64,000 nt of DNA from Streptomyces sp. MRC013 (GCF_023614235.1 NZ_CP094264.1:3038001-3102000), one strand, 5' to 3'; positions 33,344-41,010 are shown, counted from the stretch's first letter. Notes: generated by a model from the letters alone, not told the origin. Numbers and translations are program-made.

Positions 33344-33724
33344 GCCGACCCGGACGGCCCCGACGAACCCGGACGTCCCTCCCCCCGCCCGACGGCCTCT
33401 CCCGGCCCTGACAGCCCCGACGGACCTCGCCCCCGACCCCCCGCTCCCCGGCCCCGACGACTCCGACGACTCCGACGACTCCGACGACTCCGACGGCCTC
33501 TCCCGGACCCGACGGACCCCGCCCCCGCCCTCCGACCTCGACGGACCTCCCCCCGGCCCCGACCGGCCCCGACCGACCCCGTACGACCCGCAACCTCGCC
33601 GACTCGCAGTACTCCACCGTCCTCACCGCCACCGCCGCCCCGCAGCTGCACCGCCACCGCCGCCCCGCAGCTCCACCGCCCCCACCGCCCCCACCGCCCC
33701 GCCGAGCACCGAGGGAGCCGCGCC
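33281..33724 (+). other. Repeat-filled spacer between the RpiR gene and murQ
   Basis: No gene is seen in these 444 bp. Besides the two repeat arrays it has CCGCAGCT-CCACCGCC-rich DNA at 33645-33705. GAGGGAG just before 33725 is the murQ ribosome site. The spacer is long for an operon, so murQ probably has its own promoter here. Confidence 0.6.
33456..33491 (+). repeat. Four 9-bp tandem repeats
   Basis: GACGACTCC repeated exactly at 33456-33464, 33465-33473, 33474-33482 and 33483-33491, within the spacer between the RpiR gene and murQ. Confidence 0.85.
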
Positions 33725-34684
33725 GTGAACGACCCCGCCCCGGAGTCCGCCGCCCGCCGCCCGGAGCCCGCCGCCCTCCGGACCCAGTTGGGCGCCCTCA
33801 CCACCGAGGAGTTCCGTCCCGACCTCGCGGACGTCGACACGCGGTCCACCCTCGACATCGCCCGCGCCATGAACGCCGGGGACCGGGCCGTCCCCGACGC
33901 GGTCGCCGCGCAACTGCCCCGCATCGCCGCGGCCGTCGACGCCATCGCGCCCCGCATGGCGCGCGGCGGGCGCCTCGTCTACGCGGGCGCGGGCACCGCC
34001 GGGCGGCTCGGCGTGCTCGACGCCAGCGAGTGCCCACCCACCTTCAACACCGACCCGTCGCAGGTCGTCGGCCTCGTCGCGGGCGGCCCCGACGCGCTCG
34101 TGCGGTCCGTGGAGAACGCGGAGGACTCGGCGGCCCTCGCCCACGGCGACCTCACGGCCCTCCGCCTCACCCCGGACGACACGGTCGTCGGCGTGTCCGC
34201 GTCCGGCCGCACCCCGTACGCGGTCGGCGCCGTCGAGTACGGGCGTGACACGGGCGCCCTCACCGTCGGCCTCGCCTGCAACGCGGGCAGCGCCCTCGCG
34301 GCCGCCGCCGACCACGCGATCGAGGTGGTCGTCGGTCCCGAGTTCATCACCGGCTCGACGCGGCTGAAGTCGGGCACCGCCCAGAAGCTCGTCCTCAACA
34401 TGATCTCGACGATCACCATGATCCGCCTCGGCAAGACCTACGGGAACCTCATGGTCGACGTGCGGGCCACCAACGCCAAGCTCCGCGCCCGCTCGCACCG
34501 CATCGTCGCGCAGGTGACGGGCGCCGCCGACGGGGAGATAGCCCGGGCCCTGGAGGCGACGGGCGGCGAGGTGAAGCACGCCATCCTCGTCCTGCTGGGC
34601 GGGGTGGACGCCCCGGCCGCCGCGCGCCTCCTCAGGGAGCACCACGGTCACCTGCGCGCCGCGCTGGCAGCGGCGTCCCCCTGA
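33725..34684 (+). CDS. murQ: N-acetylmuramic acid 6-phosphate etherase MurQ
   Basis: The 319-residue protein has a SIS fold. The enzyme cleaves the lactyl ether of MurNAc-6-P to give GlcNAc-6-P and D-lactate in cell-wall recycling. Visible signatures are VYAGAGTAGRLGVLDASECPPTF, with the catalytic Glu in DASECPPTF, VVGVSASGRTPYAVGAVEYGR, and GPEFITGSTRLKSGTAQKLVLNMIST. The product is family length. It is followed 26 bp later by the PTS gene that would supply its substrate and preceded by an RpiR-type regulator. Confidence 0.96.
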   Translation: MNDPAPESAARRPEPAALRTQLGALTTEEFRPDLADVDTRSTLDIARAMNAGDRAVPDAVAAQLPRIAAAVDAIAPRMARGGRLVYAGAGTAGRLGVLDASECPPTFNTDPSQVVGLVAGGPDALVRSVENAEDSAALAHGDLTALRLTPDDTVVGVSASGRTPYAVGAVEYGRDTGALTVGLACNAGSALAAAADHAIEVVVGPEFITGSTRLKSGTAQKLVLNMISTITMIRLGKTYGNLMVDVRATNAKLRARSHRIVAQVTGAADGEIARALEATGGEVKHAILVLLGGVDAPAAARLLREHHGHLRAALAAASP

Positions 34685-34710
34685 CGCACCCCGTATGCGA
34701 GGCCCCCCAC

Positions 34711-36207
34711 ATGACGACAACCGAAGACCCCCGCCCGTCGGACCACCGCTCCACGGCGGCCGCGCTGCTGCCGCTCGTCGGCGGCGCCGCCAACGTCGCG
34801 TCCGTCACCCACTGCATGACCCGCCTGCGCCTCGCCCTGCGCGACCGCGCCCTCGTCCGCGACGCGGAACTGCGCGCCCTTCCGGCGGTGCTGGGCGTGG
34901 TGGAGGACGAGCGGACGTACCAGATCGTGCTGGGGCCGGGGACGGTGGCGCGGGTCACCCCGGAGTTCCAGGCCCTCGTCGCCGCGGAGGCGCCCGCAGA
35001 CCCCGCACTCGCCGAGCCCTCCGGCCCCGGCCCCGCGCCCGCCGGCCCCGGGGATCCCGTAGGGCCGGGCACCGCCCCCACCGGTTGCGGAGGTCCGACC
35101 GGTCCCGGAGGTCCTGCCGGGGAGGCGCGCCCGGTCCGCCGCGCCCTGCGCCGCGTCGCGAACGTCTTCATCCCCCTCATCCCCGCCCTCATCGGCTGCG
35201 GCGTCATCGCCGGACTGGGCGGCCTCCTCGTCAACCTCGGCGCACTGCCCTCCCTCACCCCCGCCCTGACCGCGATCGCGTCCGGCTTCATGGCGCTGAT
35301 CGCCGTCTTCGTCGGCCACAACACGGCGCAGGAGTTCGGCGGCACCCCGATCCTCGGCGGCGCGGTCGCCGCGATCGTCGTCTACGCGGGCGTCGCCCGG
35401 ATCGAGGTGTTCGGGCAGCAGCTCTCGCCCGGCCAGGGCGGGGTGCTGGGGGCGCTCGCCGCGGCGTTCCTCGCGACGCGCGTCGAGAAGTGGTGCCGCC
35501 GCCGCGTCCCCGAAGCCCTCGACGTCCTCGTCACGCCCACGCTGACCGTCCTCGTCGCGGGACTGGCGACGGTGTACGGGCTGATGTACGCGGCCGGGAA
35601 GGTCGCCTCGGCCATCGGCACCGCCGCCGACGGGCTCCTCACCCACGGCGGCGCGGCGGCCGGGCTCCTCCTCGGCGGGCTGTTCCTGCCGCTGGTCATG
35701 CTCGGCCTGCACCAGGCGCTGATCCCGCTGCACGCCACGCTGATCGAGCAGCAGGGGTACACGGTCCTGCTGCCGGTCCTCGCCATGGCGGGCGCCGGCC
35801 AGGTGGGCGCCGCGCTCGCCGTGTACGTACGGCTCCGCCGGGCCGAGGCCCTGCGCCGCACGATCCGGTCGGCGCTGCCCGCCGGACTGCTGGGCGTGGG
35901 CGAACCGCTCATCTACGGCGTGACGCTGCCGCTGGGCCGCCCGTTCGCGACGGCCTGCGTGGGCGGGGCGGTCGGCGGGGGAGTGATCGGCCTGTTCGGG
36001 ATGGCGGGCGACAAGGTCGGCTCGACGGCGATCGGCCCGTCGGGCTGGGCGCTGTTCCCCCTGCTGGACGGTCCCGGCGGTGCCCTCGCCACGGTCGGCG
36101 CCTACGCGGCCGGTCTCTTCGCGGGGTACGCGGCGGGCTTCGTCGCCACGTACTTCTTCGGCCTGCGCGGCGTCACGGCGCCCCCGGACGCCCCGCCCGC
36201 CCCGTGA
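34711..36207 (+). CDS. murP: PTS EIIBC permease, MurNAc-type (MurP)
   Basis: The protein has 498 residues. Residues about 13-95 form an EIIB domain of the glucose superfamily, with the phosphorylated Cys at about residue 35 (NVASVTHCMTRLRLALRD). A Gly/Pro linker (about 95-145) leads into an EIIC membrane domain with about ten helices: RVANVFIPLIPALIGCGVIAG, HNTAQEFGGTPILGG, and GVGEPLIYGVTLPLGRPF, the sugar-binding GEP motif. No EIIA domain is present, so phosphate must come from a separate Crr-type EIIA, as for MurP. Its position after murQ makes MurNAc the likely sugar. Confidence 0.87.
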   Translation: MTTTEDPRPSDHRSTAAALLPLVGGAANVASVTHCMTRLRLALRDRALVRDAELRALPAVLGVVEDERTYQIVLGPGTVARVTPEFQALVAAEAPADPALAEPSGPGPAPAGPGDPVGPGTAPTGCGGPTGPGGPAGEARPVRRALRRVANVFIPLIPALIGCGVIAGLGGLLVNLGALPSLTPALTAIASGFMALIAVFVGHNTAQEFGGTPILGGAVAAIVVYAGVARIEVFGQQLSPGQGGVLGALAAAFLATRVEKWCRRRVPEALDVLVTPTLTVLVAGLATVYGLMYAAGKVASAIGTAADGLLTHGGAAAGLLLGGLFLPLVMLGLHQALIPLHATLIEQQGYTVLLPVLAMAGAGQVGAALAVYVRLRRAEALRRTIRSALPAGLLGVGEPLIYGVTLPLGRPFATACVGGAVGGGVIGLFGMAGDKVGSTAIGPSGWALFPLLDGPGGALATVGAYAAGLFAGYAAGFVATYFFGLRGVTAPPDAPPAP

Positions 36208-36259
36208 CGCCGAGGAGCCCCGCGGCGTCGACGCGGCCCGCGGCGCCGGAGCAACCCGC

Positions 36260-36280
36260 GGCGCCGGTACCACCGGCGCC
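36260..36280 (+). terminator. Hairpin terminator downstream of murP
   Basis: GGCGCCGGT (36260-36268) and ACCGGCGCC (36272-36280) form a perfect 9-bp stem around ACC, 50 bp after the murP stop; a second GGCGCC pair follows at 36287-36306. Confidence 0.55.
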
Positions 36281-36410
36281 TCCGGTGGCGCCATCGGAGG
36301 CGCCGTCAGCCCTGCGGTACCGGCGCGGCCTCCGCCACGGGTGCGGCCCGCGGCGCCGGCCTGCCCCGGGGCGCCGGCGCGGTCCGCCGCCCTCGCGGGG
36401 CCCGGTCCCC

Positions 36411-36758
36411 TCAGGGGACGATGTTCCACGTCTGATCGGCGGCGCCGTCGACGTTGAACAGGAACATGTTGGCCTGGAAGGCGTCGGAGCTGCTGGTCCA
36501 CTCGCACCAGCGGAACCTCCTCAGCGTCAGGTACCTGTAGATCCCCGAGCCGGGCCAGACCCTGCCGCCTCCCATGACGTAGTCGCACCACCACGGGTAC
36601 ACGGCGCCCAGGTCACCGCCGTACGCGATCGCGGACCCTCCCGCGGGGATGTTCCACCAGCCTTCTTTCGTCCAGTCGCCTCCGTCCGGGCAGTTGGGCG
36701 TGTAGCGCATGATCGCCACCGACACCGTGAAGGGACAGCTGTTCAGGTACTGCAACAT
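36411..36758 (-). CDS. Small DUF1036-like protein
   Basis: The 115-residue Trp- and Tyr-rich protein has a single beta-sandwich-like domain: CPFTVSVAIMRY, DWTKEGWWNIPAGGSAIAYGG, VYPWWCDYVMGGG, RFRWCEWTSSSDAF. The TEGWWxIxPG element is what I associate with DUF1036, usually found in exported proteins of unknown function. No signal peptide is visible on this copy. The ATG at 36758 has GGAAGGGG upstream. It follows the small ORF ending at 36778 by 19 bp on the same strand, so the two are probably one transcript. Confidence 0.65.
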   Translation of the reverse strand: MLQYLNSCPFTVSVAIMRYTPNCPDGGDWTKEGWWNIPAGGSAIAYGGDLGAVYPWWCDYVMGGGRVWPGSGIYRYLTLRRFRWCEWTSSSDAFQANMFLFNVDGAADQTWNIVP

Positions 36759-36777
36759 CGCGTGGCCCCTTCCGGCG

Positions 36778-36984
36778 TCAGGGCTCTTCGGGGTTGGTGG
36801 AACGGCCCGAGGCGGGACGCGGAGCCGGGCGGCCCTCGTGTTCGACGAGGGCGTCGGGGGGCTGTTCCGTCTGGTACGGCCGGCGTACCGAGAAGTTGGA
36901 CTTGCGGCCCTTCGCCTGGTCGGGCAGGACGCCGAAGTCGTTGGTCTCGGTGACCGGCACGGTGAAGTGTTCTTCTTCCGGCAC
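36778..36984 (-). CDS. Small hypothetical protein, first gene of a two-gene unit
   Basis: This 68-residue hydrophilic protein starts at a GTG (36984) behind a strong AAGGAG site. The N-terminus is acidic (MPEEEHFTVPVTETNDFGVLPD), the middle basic (QAKGRKSNFSVRRPY), and the end Pro/Arg-rich (GRPAPRPASGRSTNPEEP). It has no Cys and no membrane segment. The layout, an acidic leader-like part then a low-complexity tail, is compatible with a disordered effector, a partner protein or a RiPP-like precursor, but no modifying enzyme lies nearby. It was chosen as real because of the ribosome site and its tight link to the DUF1036-like gene. Confidence 0.6.
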   Translation of the reverse strand: MPEEEHFTVPVTETNDFGVLPDQAKGRKSNFSVRRPYQTEQPPDALVEHEGRPAPRPASGRSTNPEEP

Positions 36985-37284
36985 GGTTCTCTCCTTGGGG
37001 CGGAGTGCCGAGGATCCGAGGGCTGGGAAGTCGCCTCGTCGGTGATCCGGAACGGGGACGCGATCGTCCCCGGGAGCGGCGCCGGCCCCACAGGCCCGGG
37101 TCCCGGCCGGCTCTGCTCGGATTCCTCCGCGGCGGGCGGGCGCCGAATCGTTCGTGCAGCGCCGAATGGCGCAAAAACCATCGTTTCACCGCGTTTGGGC
37201 GGTTTCAACCCCCTTGGGTTGCCGGAACACCGCCGGAGCGTTCCCTGGTGGGCACCGGAGGGCGGCACCGACCCCAAGGCCACG
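36985..37284. other. Intergenic region with probable minus-strand promoter
   Basis: Three hundred bases without an intact gene. The stretch 37150-37225 is AT-richer than its surroundings and contains AACCC-CCTT-GGGTT and repeated GCGCCGAAT/GGCGCAAAAACC elements. It probably holds the promoter for the 36984 gene. The right part may be the lost 5' end of the dioxygenase pseudogene. Confidence 0.45.
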
Positions 37285-37775
37285 CCCCACCGGCCGCACC
37301 ACCGGACCGTCGACTACAACCACCTCGACGGCGAATCGCCCGCCACCGCGAGCCGATCGAGGACCGCGTCCGCAGGGGCGGCGCCTTCGGGAGCCCGCTG
37401 ACCCCGGGCGCCCGGGTCTCCGGCGCCCCCGCCCCGTTCTCGCGCCGGCACATCGGGGCGCACCGGTTCCGCGTCACCGCCGACGGAGCCCGGAGCGGTC
37501 AGCCGACACCGGAAGGCGCCCACCGCGACGGCGTCACCTTCGTCCTCATGGCGCTGGTCGGCCGCGAGGACGTCGTCGGCGGCGAGACGACCGTCCACGA
37601 CCTCGGGAAGCAGCCGCTGGCCCCCTTCACCCTCACGGAGCCGCGCGAGCCGGTCCCCGTCAACGGCGAACGCGTCTTCCACGGCGTCAGCCCCGTCCTG
37701 CAGGACGGCCCGTCCTGCAGGACGACCCGTCCCACCCCGGCCGTCGGGACGTCCTGGTGATCACCTACCGTCACA
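37285..37775 (+). pseudogene. 2OG-Fe dioxygenase family gene, decayed by frameshift and a 17-bp duplication
   Basis: Pieces of a 2OG-Fe dioxygenase (Pfam PF10014-like) occur in three frames. PHRPHHRTVDYNHLDG runs to about 37343. RHREPIEDRVRRGGAF, HRFRVTADG, PTPEGAHRDGVTFVLMALVGRE, GGETTVHDL and FTLTEPREP, ending in RVFHGVSPVLQD, form the main body with the iron-binding HRD and later His. DPSHPGRRDVLVITYRHKA is the end. The first break is explained by one lost G near 37343. The second is a 17-bp tandem duplication (37694-37710 and 37711-37727); deleting one copy restores the frame exactly. The N-terminal half of the family domain is also short. Relatives hydroxylate amino acids and often sit beside a LysE exporter, as here. 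Confidence 0.75.
37694..37727 (+). repeat. 17-bp tandem duplication inside the dioxygenase remnant
   Basis: CGTCCTGCAGGACGGCC (37694-37710) is followed at once by a copy with one change, CGTCCTGCAGGACGACC (37711-37727). Because 17 is not a multiple of three it breaks the frame. Each unit also contains the palindrome GTCCTGCAGGAC. Confidence 0.9.
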
Positions 37776-37819
37776 AGGCCCGATCCCCGCCACCGCACAA
37801 CAGTCAGGGAGCCGGTCCC

Positions 37820-38440
37820 GTGGCCGAGACCGCCGTCGCCGCCATCACGGTTCTGGCCGTCATCGGCCCCGGGGCCGACTTCGCCGTGATCGTCCGCAAC
37901 AGCCACCTCTACGGTCGCACCGCGGGCCTGCTCGCAGCCGTGGGCATCAGCCTGGGCGTCCTGGTCCACGTCGCGTACACCATGCTCGGTGTGGGCCTGC
38001 TGTTGTCCGGGATCCCCGTCCTGTTCACCGTCGTCAGGATCGTCGGCGCCTGCTCCCTGGTCTGGATCGGCTACAGGACCTTCTCGACCCGTGCCGGGGA
38101 GATCGACGCCGCGACAGGGGACGCCGACGCGGAACCGCGCGCCTCCCGCCTGCAGTCCCTGCGCACCGGGTTCCTCACCAACGCCCTCAACCCGAAGACC
38201 ACGCTCTTCGTCGTCAGCACCTACACCCAGGTCGTGCACCGCGACGCGCCCCCCGCACAACAGGCCGGCTACGGGCTCTTCACGGCCTTCGCCCACCTGG
38301 TCCGGTTCGGTCTCGCCGCCGGCCTCTTCCCCGCCCCCGTCCTCCGCAGCCGCGTGCTCCGCCGCCGGAAGGCCCTCGACCGGAGCATCGGCGCCGTCCT
38401 CATGGCACCCGGCGTCTCCCTCGTCCTCGCCTCCGCCTGA
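37820..38440 (+). CDS. LysE/RhtB-family amino-acid exporter
   Basis: The protein has 206 residues and about five to six transmembrane helices. It carries the LysE signature early: VLAVIGPGADFAVIVRNSHLYGR, then GRTAGLLAAVGISLGVLVHVAY, IVGACSLVWIGYRTF and GFLTNALNPKTTLFVVSTYTQV. The family exports amino acids or their derivatives. The GTG at 37820 follows GGGAG at eight bases. The upstream dioxygenase remnant, a family that hydroxylates amino acids, suggests the ancestral pair made and exported a hydroxy-amino acid; the exporter now appears to stand alone. Confidence 0.87.
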   Translation: MAETAVAAITVLAVIGPGADFAVIVRNSHLYGRTAGLLAAVGISLGVLVHVAYTMLGVGLLLSGIPVLFTVVRIVGACSLVWIGYRTFSTRAGEIDAATGDADAEPRASRLQSLRTGFLTNALNPKTTLFVVSTYTQVVHRDAPPAQQAGYGLFTAFAHLVRFGLAAGLFPAPVLRSRVLRRRKALDRSIGAVLMAPGVSLVLASA

Positions 38441-38601
38441 GCCGCCATCCCGTACGGGCAGAGCCGGTGCCCCGTGCCCGGCACGCCGGACGTACGGCCA
38501 CGACGCCTGCGCCGACGGCTCCGCACGTGCGTCACTCCACCTCCGGACCGCCCCCGGCCCGGCACCCGTCCCGGCCCGGTCCTGCCGGGCGCCCGGCGGG
38601 G

Positions 38602-39198
38602 TCAGTCCCGGCCGGCCGGTTCGAGGGCGGCGCGCAGCAGCGCGGCCATGGACCGGCCGGCCACCCGCAGCGGCTCCGGGTCGCGGGCGGCCCGGGAGAG
38701 TACGAACGCCCCTTCCAGGAGCATGATCAACGACTGGGCGAGCGAACGCGCCGCGTCCCGGTCGGGCACCCAGCGGCCGAACCACCCCGCACCGGCGTCG
38801 ATCCACCCGGCGAAGACGTCCGCCGTCGCGACCCGCAGGACCTCGTCGGTGCTCGCGACCTCCAGCGCCACCGTCGCGATCGGGCAGGCGTCGGCGTAGT
38901 CGGCCGCGGCGAGGTTCTCCGCGGCCGCCCCGAAGGCGCGCTCGACGGACTCGACCGGGTCCGCGACGCTCTCCAGCAGGGCCAGCACCGTCCGGCCGTA
39001 CTCGGCGCCGGCCGTGCGGACCGTCACCTCGGCGAGCTGCTGCTTGCCGCCGGGGAAGAAGTGGTAGATCGAGCCGAAGGGCGCGTTCGCCTCCACCGCG
39101 ATCCGCTTCAAGCCGGTGCCCGGGTAACCGTTGCGGCGGAACAGCGTCGTGGCCGCCTCCTGGATCCGGGTCCGCGTGTCCGGCTGCTCGTGTCCCAT
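38602..39198 (-). CDS. TetR-family regulator
   Basis: The protein has 198 residues. Residues about 8-55 form the TetR helix-turn-helix (TRTRIQEAATTLFRRNGYPGTGLKRIAVEANAPFGSIYHFFPGGK, of which LKRIAVEANAPFGSIYHFF contains the recognition helix). The C-terminal part is like the YxaF/LmrA-type ligand-binding domain (CPIATVALEVASTDEVLR, IMLLEGAFVLSRAARDPEPL). It is divergent from an alpha/beta hydrolase gene across 94 bp holding an AT-rich partly palindromic patch, so it probably represses that gene and itself. Confidence 0.9.
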   Translation of the reverse strand: MGHEQPDTRTRIQEAATTLFRRNGYPGTGLKRIAVEANAPFGSIYHFFPGGKQQLAEVTVRTAGAEYGRTVLALLESVADPVESVERAFGAAAENLAAADYADACPIATVALEVASTDEVLRVATADVFAGWIDAGAGWFGRWVPDRDAARSLAQSLIMLLEGAFVLSRAARDPEPLRVAGRSMAALLRAALEPAGRD

Positions 39199-39233
39199 GG
39201 TCCTCCGCCCTCCGCCCTCCTGGCGGCGCGGTC

Positions 39234-39285
39234 TTGCGCACCCCGCCGCACTCGCTAGACTACAGTAGAACGATCTATCAAATGG
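39234..39285. promoter_or_regulatory. Promoter and candidate TetR operator
   Basis: TTGCGC (39234-39239) and TAGACT (39256-39261), 16 bp apart, form a promoter towards the hydrolase gene. Overlapping its downstream edge are CTACAGTAG (39260-39268, palindromic) and TAGA-4-TCTA (39266-39277), the only AT-rich sequence in the area and a likely binding site of the divergent TetR protein. Confidence 0.55.
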
Positions 39286-39292
39286 GGGCATC

Positions 39293-40150
39293 ATGCCGGG
39301 GATCGAGCTGTCGGCCGGACCGATCGACTACGAGGACACCGGCGGCGCGGGGCCGGTGCTGGTGTTCGGGCACGGCGTGCCGATGGACGGGAGGCAGTGG
39401 CGCAAGGTGGTGCCGCTGCTGGACGGGTACCGCTGCGTCCTGCCCACGCTGCCCTTCGGGGGGCACCGCCGGCCGATGCGCCCGGACGCCGACCTGTCCC
39501 ACCGGGGGGTCGCGCGGCTGCTGGGCGAGTTCGTCGAACGGCTCGGCCTGGACGACGTGACCCTCGTCCTCAACGACTGGGGCGGCGGCCAGTTCCTGGT
39601 GCTGGAGGAGGAGGGCCGCAGGGTCGCGCGGATGGTACTGGTGGCCTGCGAGGCGTTCGACAACTTCCCCCCGGGGCCGGCCAGGGCGCTGGCCGCCGTG
39701 TGCAGGGTCCCCGGCGGCGTCCGGCTGCTGGAGCGGCTGATGCGCGTCCCGGCGATCCGGCACAGCCGCAAGGGGTACGGCGGGATGAGCCTGCGCGGGG
39801 TCCCGGACGACATCATGGACGGCTGGTTCGCCCCGGTGGCCGGGAGCCGGGCCGTCCGCAGGGACTTCGCCAAGTTCGCCACCTCGGCGCCCGGACGGGA
39901 GACCCTGCTGGCCTGGAGCAGGCGACTGGGCGGGTTCGACCGCCCCGTACTGGTGGTCTGGGCGACCGAGGACCCGCTGATGCCGCGGGAGCACGGCCCC
40001 CGGCTGGCGGAGCTGTACCCGCAGGGCCGGCTGGTCGAGATCGCCGACTCCTCCACCCTCGTCCCCGAGGACCAGCCCGAACGGCTCGCCGAGGTGATCA
40101 CCGACTTCCTGGTCCGCACCGGCGCGGAACCGGTCCGCCGCACCGGCTGA
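39293..40150 (+). CDS. Alpha/beta hydrolase, haloalkane dehalogenase/epoxide hydrolase-like
   Basis: The 285-residue alpha/beta hydrolase has an oxyanion-hole HGVP (VLVFGHGVPMDGRQW). The nucleophile elbow NDWGGGQ has Asp in place of Ser, as in haloalkane dehalogenases and epoxide hydrolases. The acid is in VVWATEDPLMP. At the place of the catalytic His the sequence reads DSSTLVPEDQPERLAEVI, with Thr instead of His, so normal hydrolase turnover is doubtful unless another His serves. The ATG at 39293 lies next to the divergent TetR gene, which probably controls it. Substrate unknown. Confidence 0.82.
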   Translation: MPGIELSAGPIDYEDTGGAGPVLVFGHGVPMDGRQWRKVVPLLDGYRCVLPTLPFGGHRRPMRPDADLSHRGVARLLGEFVERLGLDDVTLVLNDWGGGQFLVLEEEGRRVARMVLVACEAFDNFPPGPARALAAVCRVPGGVRLLERLMRVPAIRHSRKGYGGMSLRGVPDDIMDGWFAPVAGSRAVRRDFAKFATSAPGRETLLAWSRRLGGFDRPVLVVWATEDPLMPREHGPRLAELYPQGRLVEIADSSTLVPEDQPERLAEVITDFLVRTGAEPVRRTG

Positions 40151-40239
40151 ACGGCCGACGGCCGCCCGGTCGGCGGCCGGACGGCGGCTGTGCCCGGGGC
40201 GTACGCGGGGCTCGCGGTGCACCGGGTCCGGCCCCGAGC

Positions 40240-40327
40240 GGTCGTGGGGCGGTGACCCGGTGGTCGTGGGGCGGTGACCCGGTGGTCGTGGAGCGATCAC
40301 CCGGTGGTCGTGGGGCGGTCACCCGGT
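40240..40327 (+). repeat. Four 22-bp tandem repeats overlapping a gene end
   Basis: The unit GGTCGTGGGGCGGTGACCCG plus GT occurs at 40240-40261 and 40262-40283 exactly, and with a few changes at 40284-40305 and 40306-40327. Each unit carries GGTGACC or TCACC half-palindromes. The last unit covers the stop codon of the minus-strand gene at 40319. Confidence 0.85.
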
Positions 40328-40660
40328 GGTGCCGTGCTGGAACGCGCCGTCCCGCAGCCACCGGGCACCCTGACGGCTCAGCACCACCCAGTCGCCCTCC
40401 GCGTCGACGCCGAGGTCGTCGACCAGGATCATCCGCTGCCGCAGCCACGCCACGGCCTCGCTGATCGCGCGCATCGCCTCGGGGTCCCCCCGGAGGTCGC
40501 GGCGGATCCGGCGCACCCAGTTGTGGATGCTCGGCGGGCCGCCTCCCGGTGCGAGCAGATCGGCCGCGACGCTGCGGGCGAGGGTTTCCAGCGGGAGCGC
40601 CGCCACCTGCTCGGCGGGGAGTGAGGAGAGGACGGGCGCGCGGCCCTGGGTGCCTGTCAT
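40319..40660 (-). CDS. Hypothetical protein
   Basis: This is a 113-residue mixed-charge soluble protein. The N-terminal half has amphipathic helices (LPAEQVAALPLETLARSVAADLLAPGGG), then IHNWVRRIRRDLRGDPEAMRAISEAVAWLRQR. A short beta-rich end (ILVDDLGVDAEGDWVVLSRQG) looks like a winged-helix wing. I do not recognise the family; a small DNA-binding protein is possible. The ATG at 40660 lacks a strong ribosome site, and a large hairpin begins 13 bp upstream of it. Confidence 0.58.
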   Translation of the reverse strand: MTGTQGRAPVLSSLPAEQVAALPLETLARSVAADLLAPGGGPPSIHNWVRRIRRDLRGDPEAMRAISEAVAWLRQRMILVDDLGVDAEGDWVVLSRQGARWLRDGAFQHGTTG

Positions 40661-41010
40661 GGGTGGAAGGTAACCCGGAAGCCCGGCGCCCCGGGACGTG
40701 CGGCACGCCCCGGGCGCCGGGCTTCCGGGTCCCGGGTCCCGTAGGGGGCGTGTCCCGGACGCCGGGACCCCCGCGCGGTGACCGGGACGCGCCCCCGCAC
40801 GGCTGTCGCCCGGGTGCCCGTGGACCGCACCGGTCCCGCGGGAGCCCGAAGTCCGCGAGGCCGCGAGCCCGTGGACCCGCGGACGTGCGGACCTGCGCAC
40901 CCACGGACCTGCGGACCCGCGAGCCCACGGACCTGCGGGCCTGCGGGTACACCGGGGAGGCCGCCTCGAAATGGGTGGAAGGGACGGGGCCGACTCGTCA
41001 GGATCGGTCC
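40661..41010. other. Intergenic region with a giant hairpin and CGGACCTG repeats
   Basis: These 350 bp separate divergent genes. A 19-bp perfect inverted repeat is at 40673-40730. From 40868 to 40955 the DNA is a degenerate tandem array of CGGACCTGCG/CCCACGGAC units with an approximate 24-bp higher-order period. No ORF is supported. Confidence 0.65.
40673..40730. promoter_or_regulatory. 19-bp perfect inverted repeat immediately upstream of a start codon
   Basis: ACCCGGAAGCCCGGCGCCC (40673-40691) and GGGCGCCGGGCTTCCGGGT (40712-40730) are exact complements. The 20-nt centre can pair further through CGTG-CGG-CACG. Transcribed towards the gene starting at 40660, it would form a very stable 5'-UTR hairpin. 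Confidence 0.6.

Noticed and set aside
36778..36984. Confident RiPP precursor call
   Set aside because: No leader-recognition motif, core Cys/Ser/Thr cluster or modifying enzyme is seen nearby, so it is kept as a hypothetical small protein.
40868..40955. Protein of PRTCGPA-type repeats upstream of the GNAT gene
   Set aside because: The ORFs through this tandem DNA have no ribosome site or continuing domain; treated as intergenic repeats.
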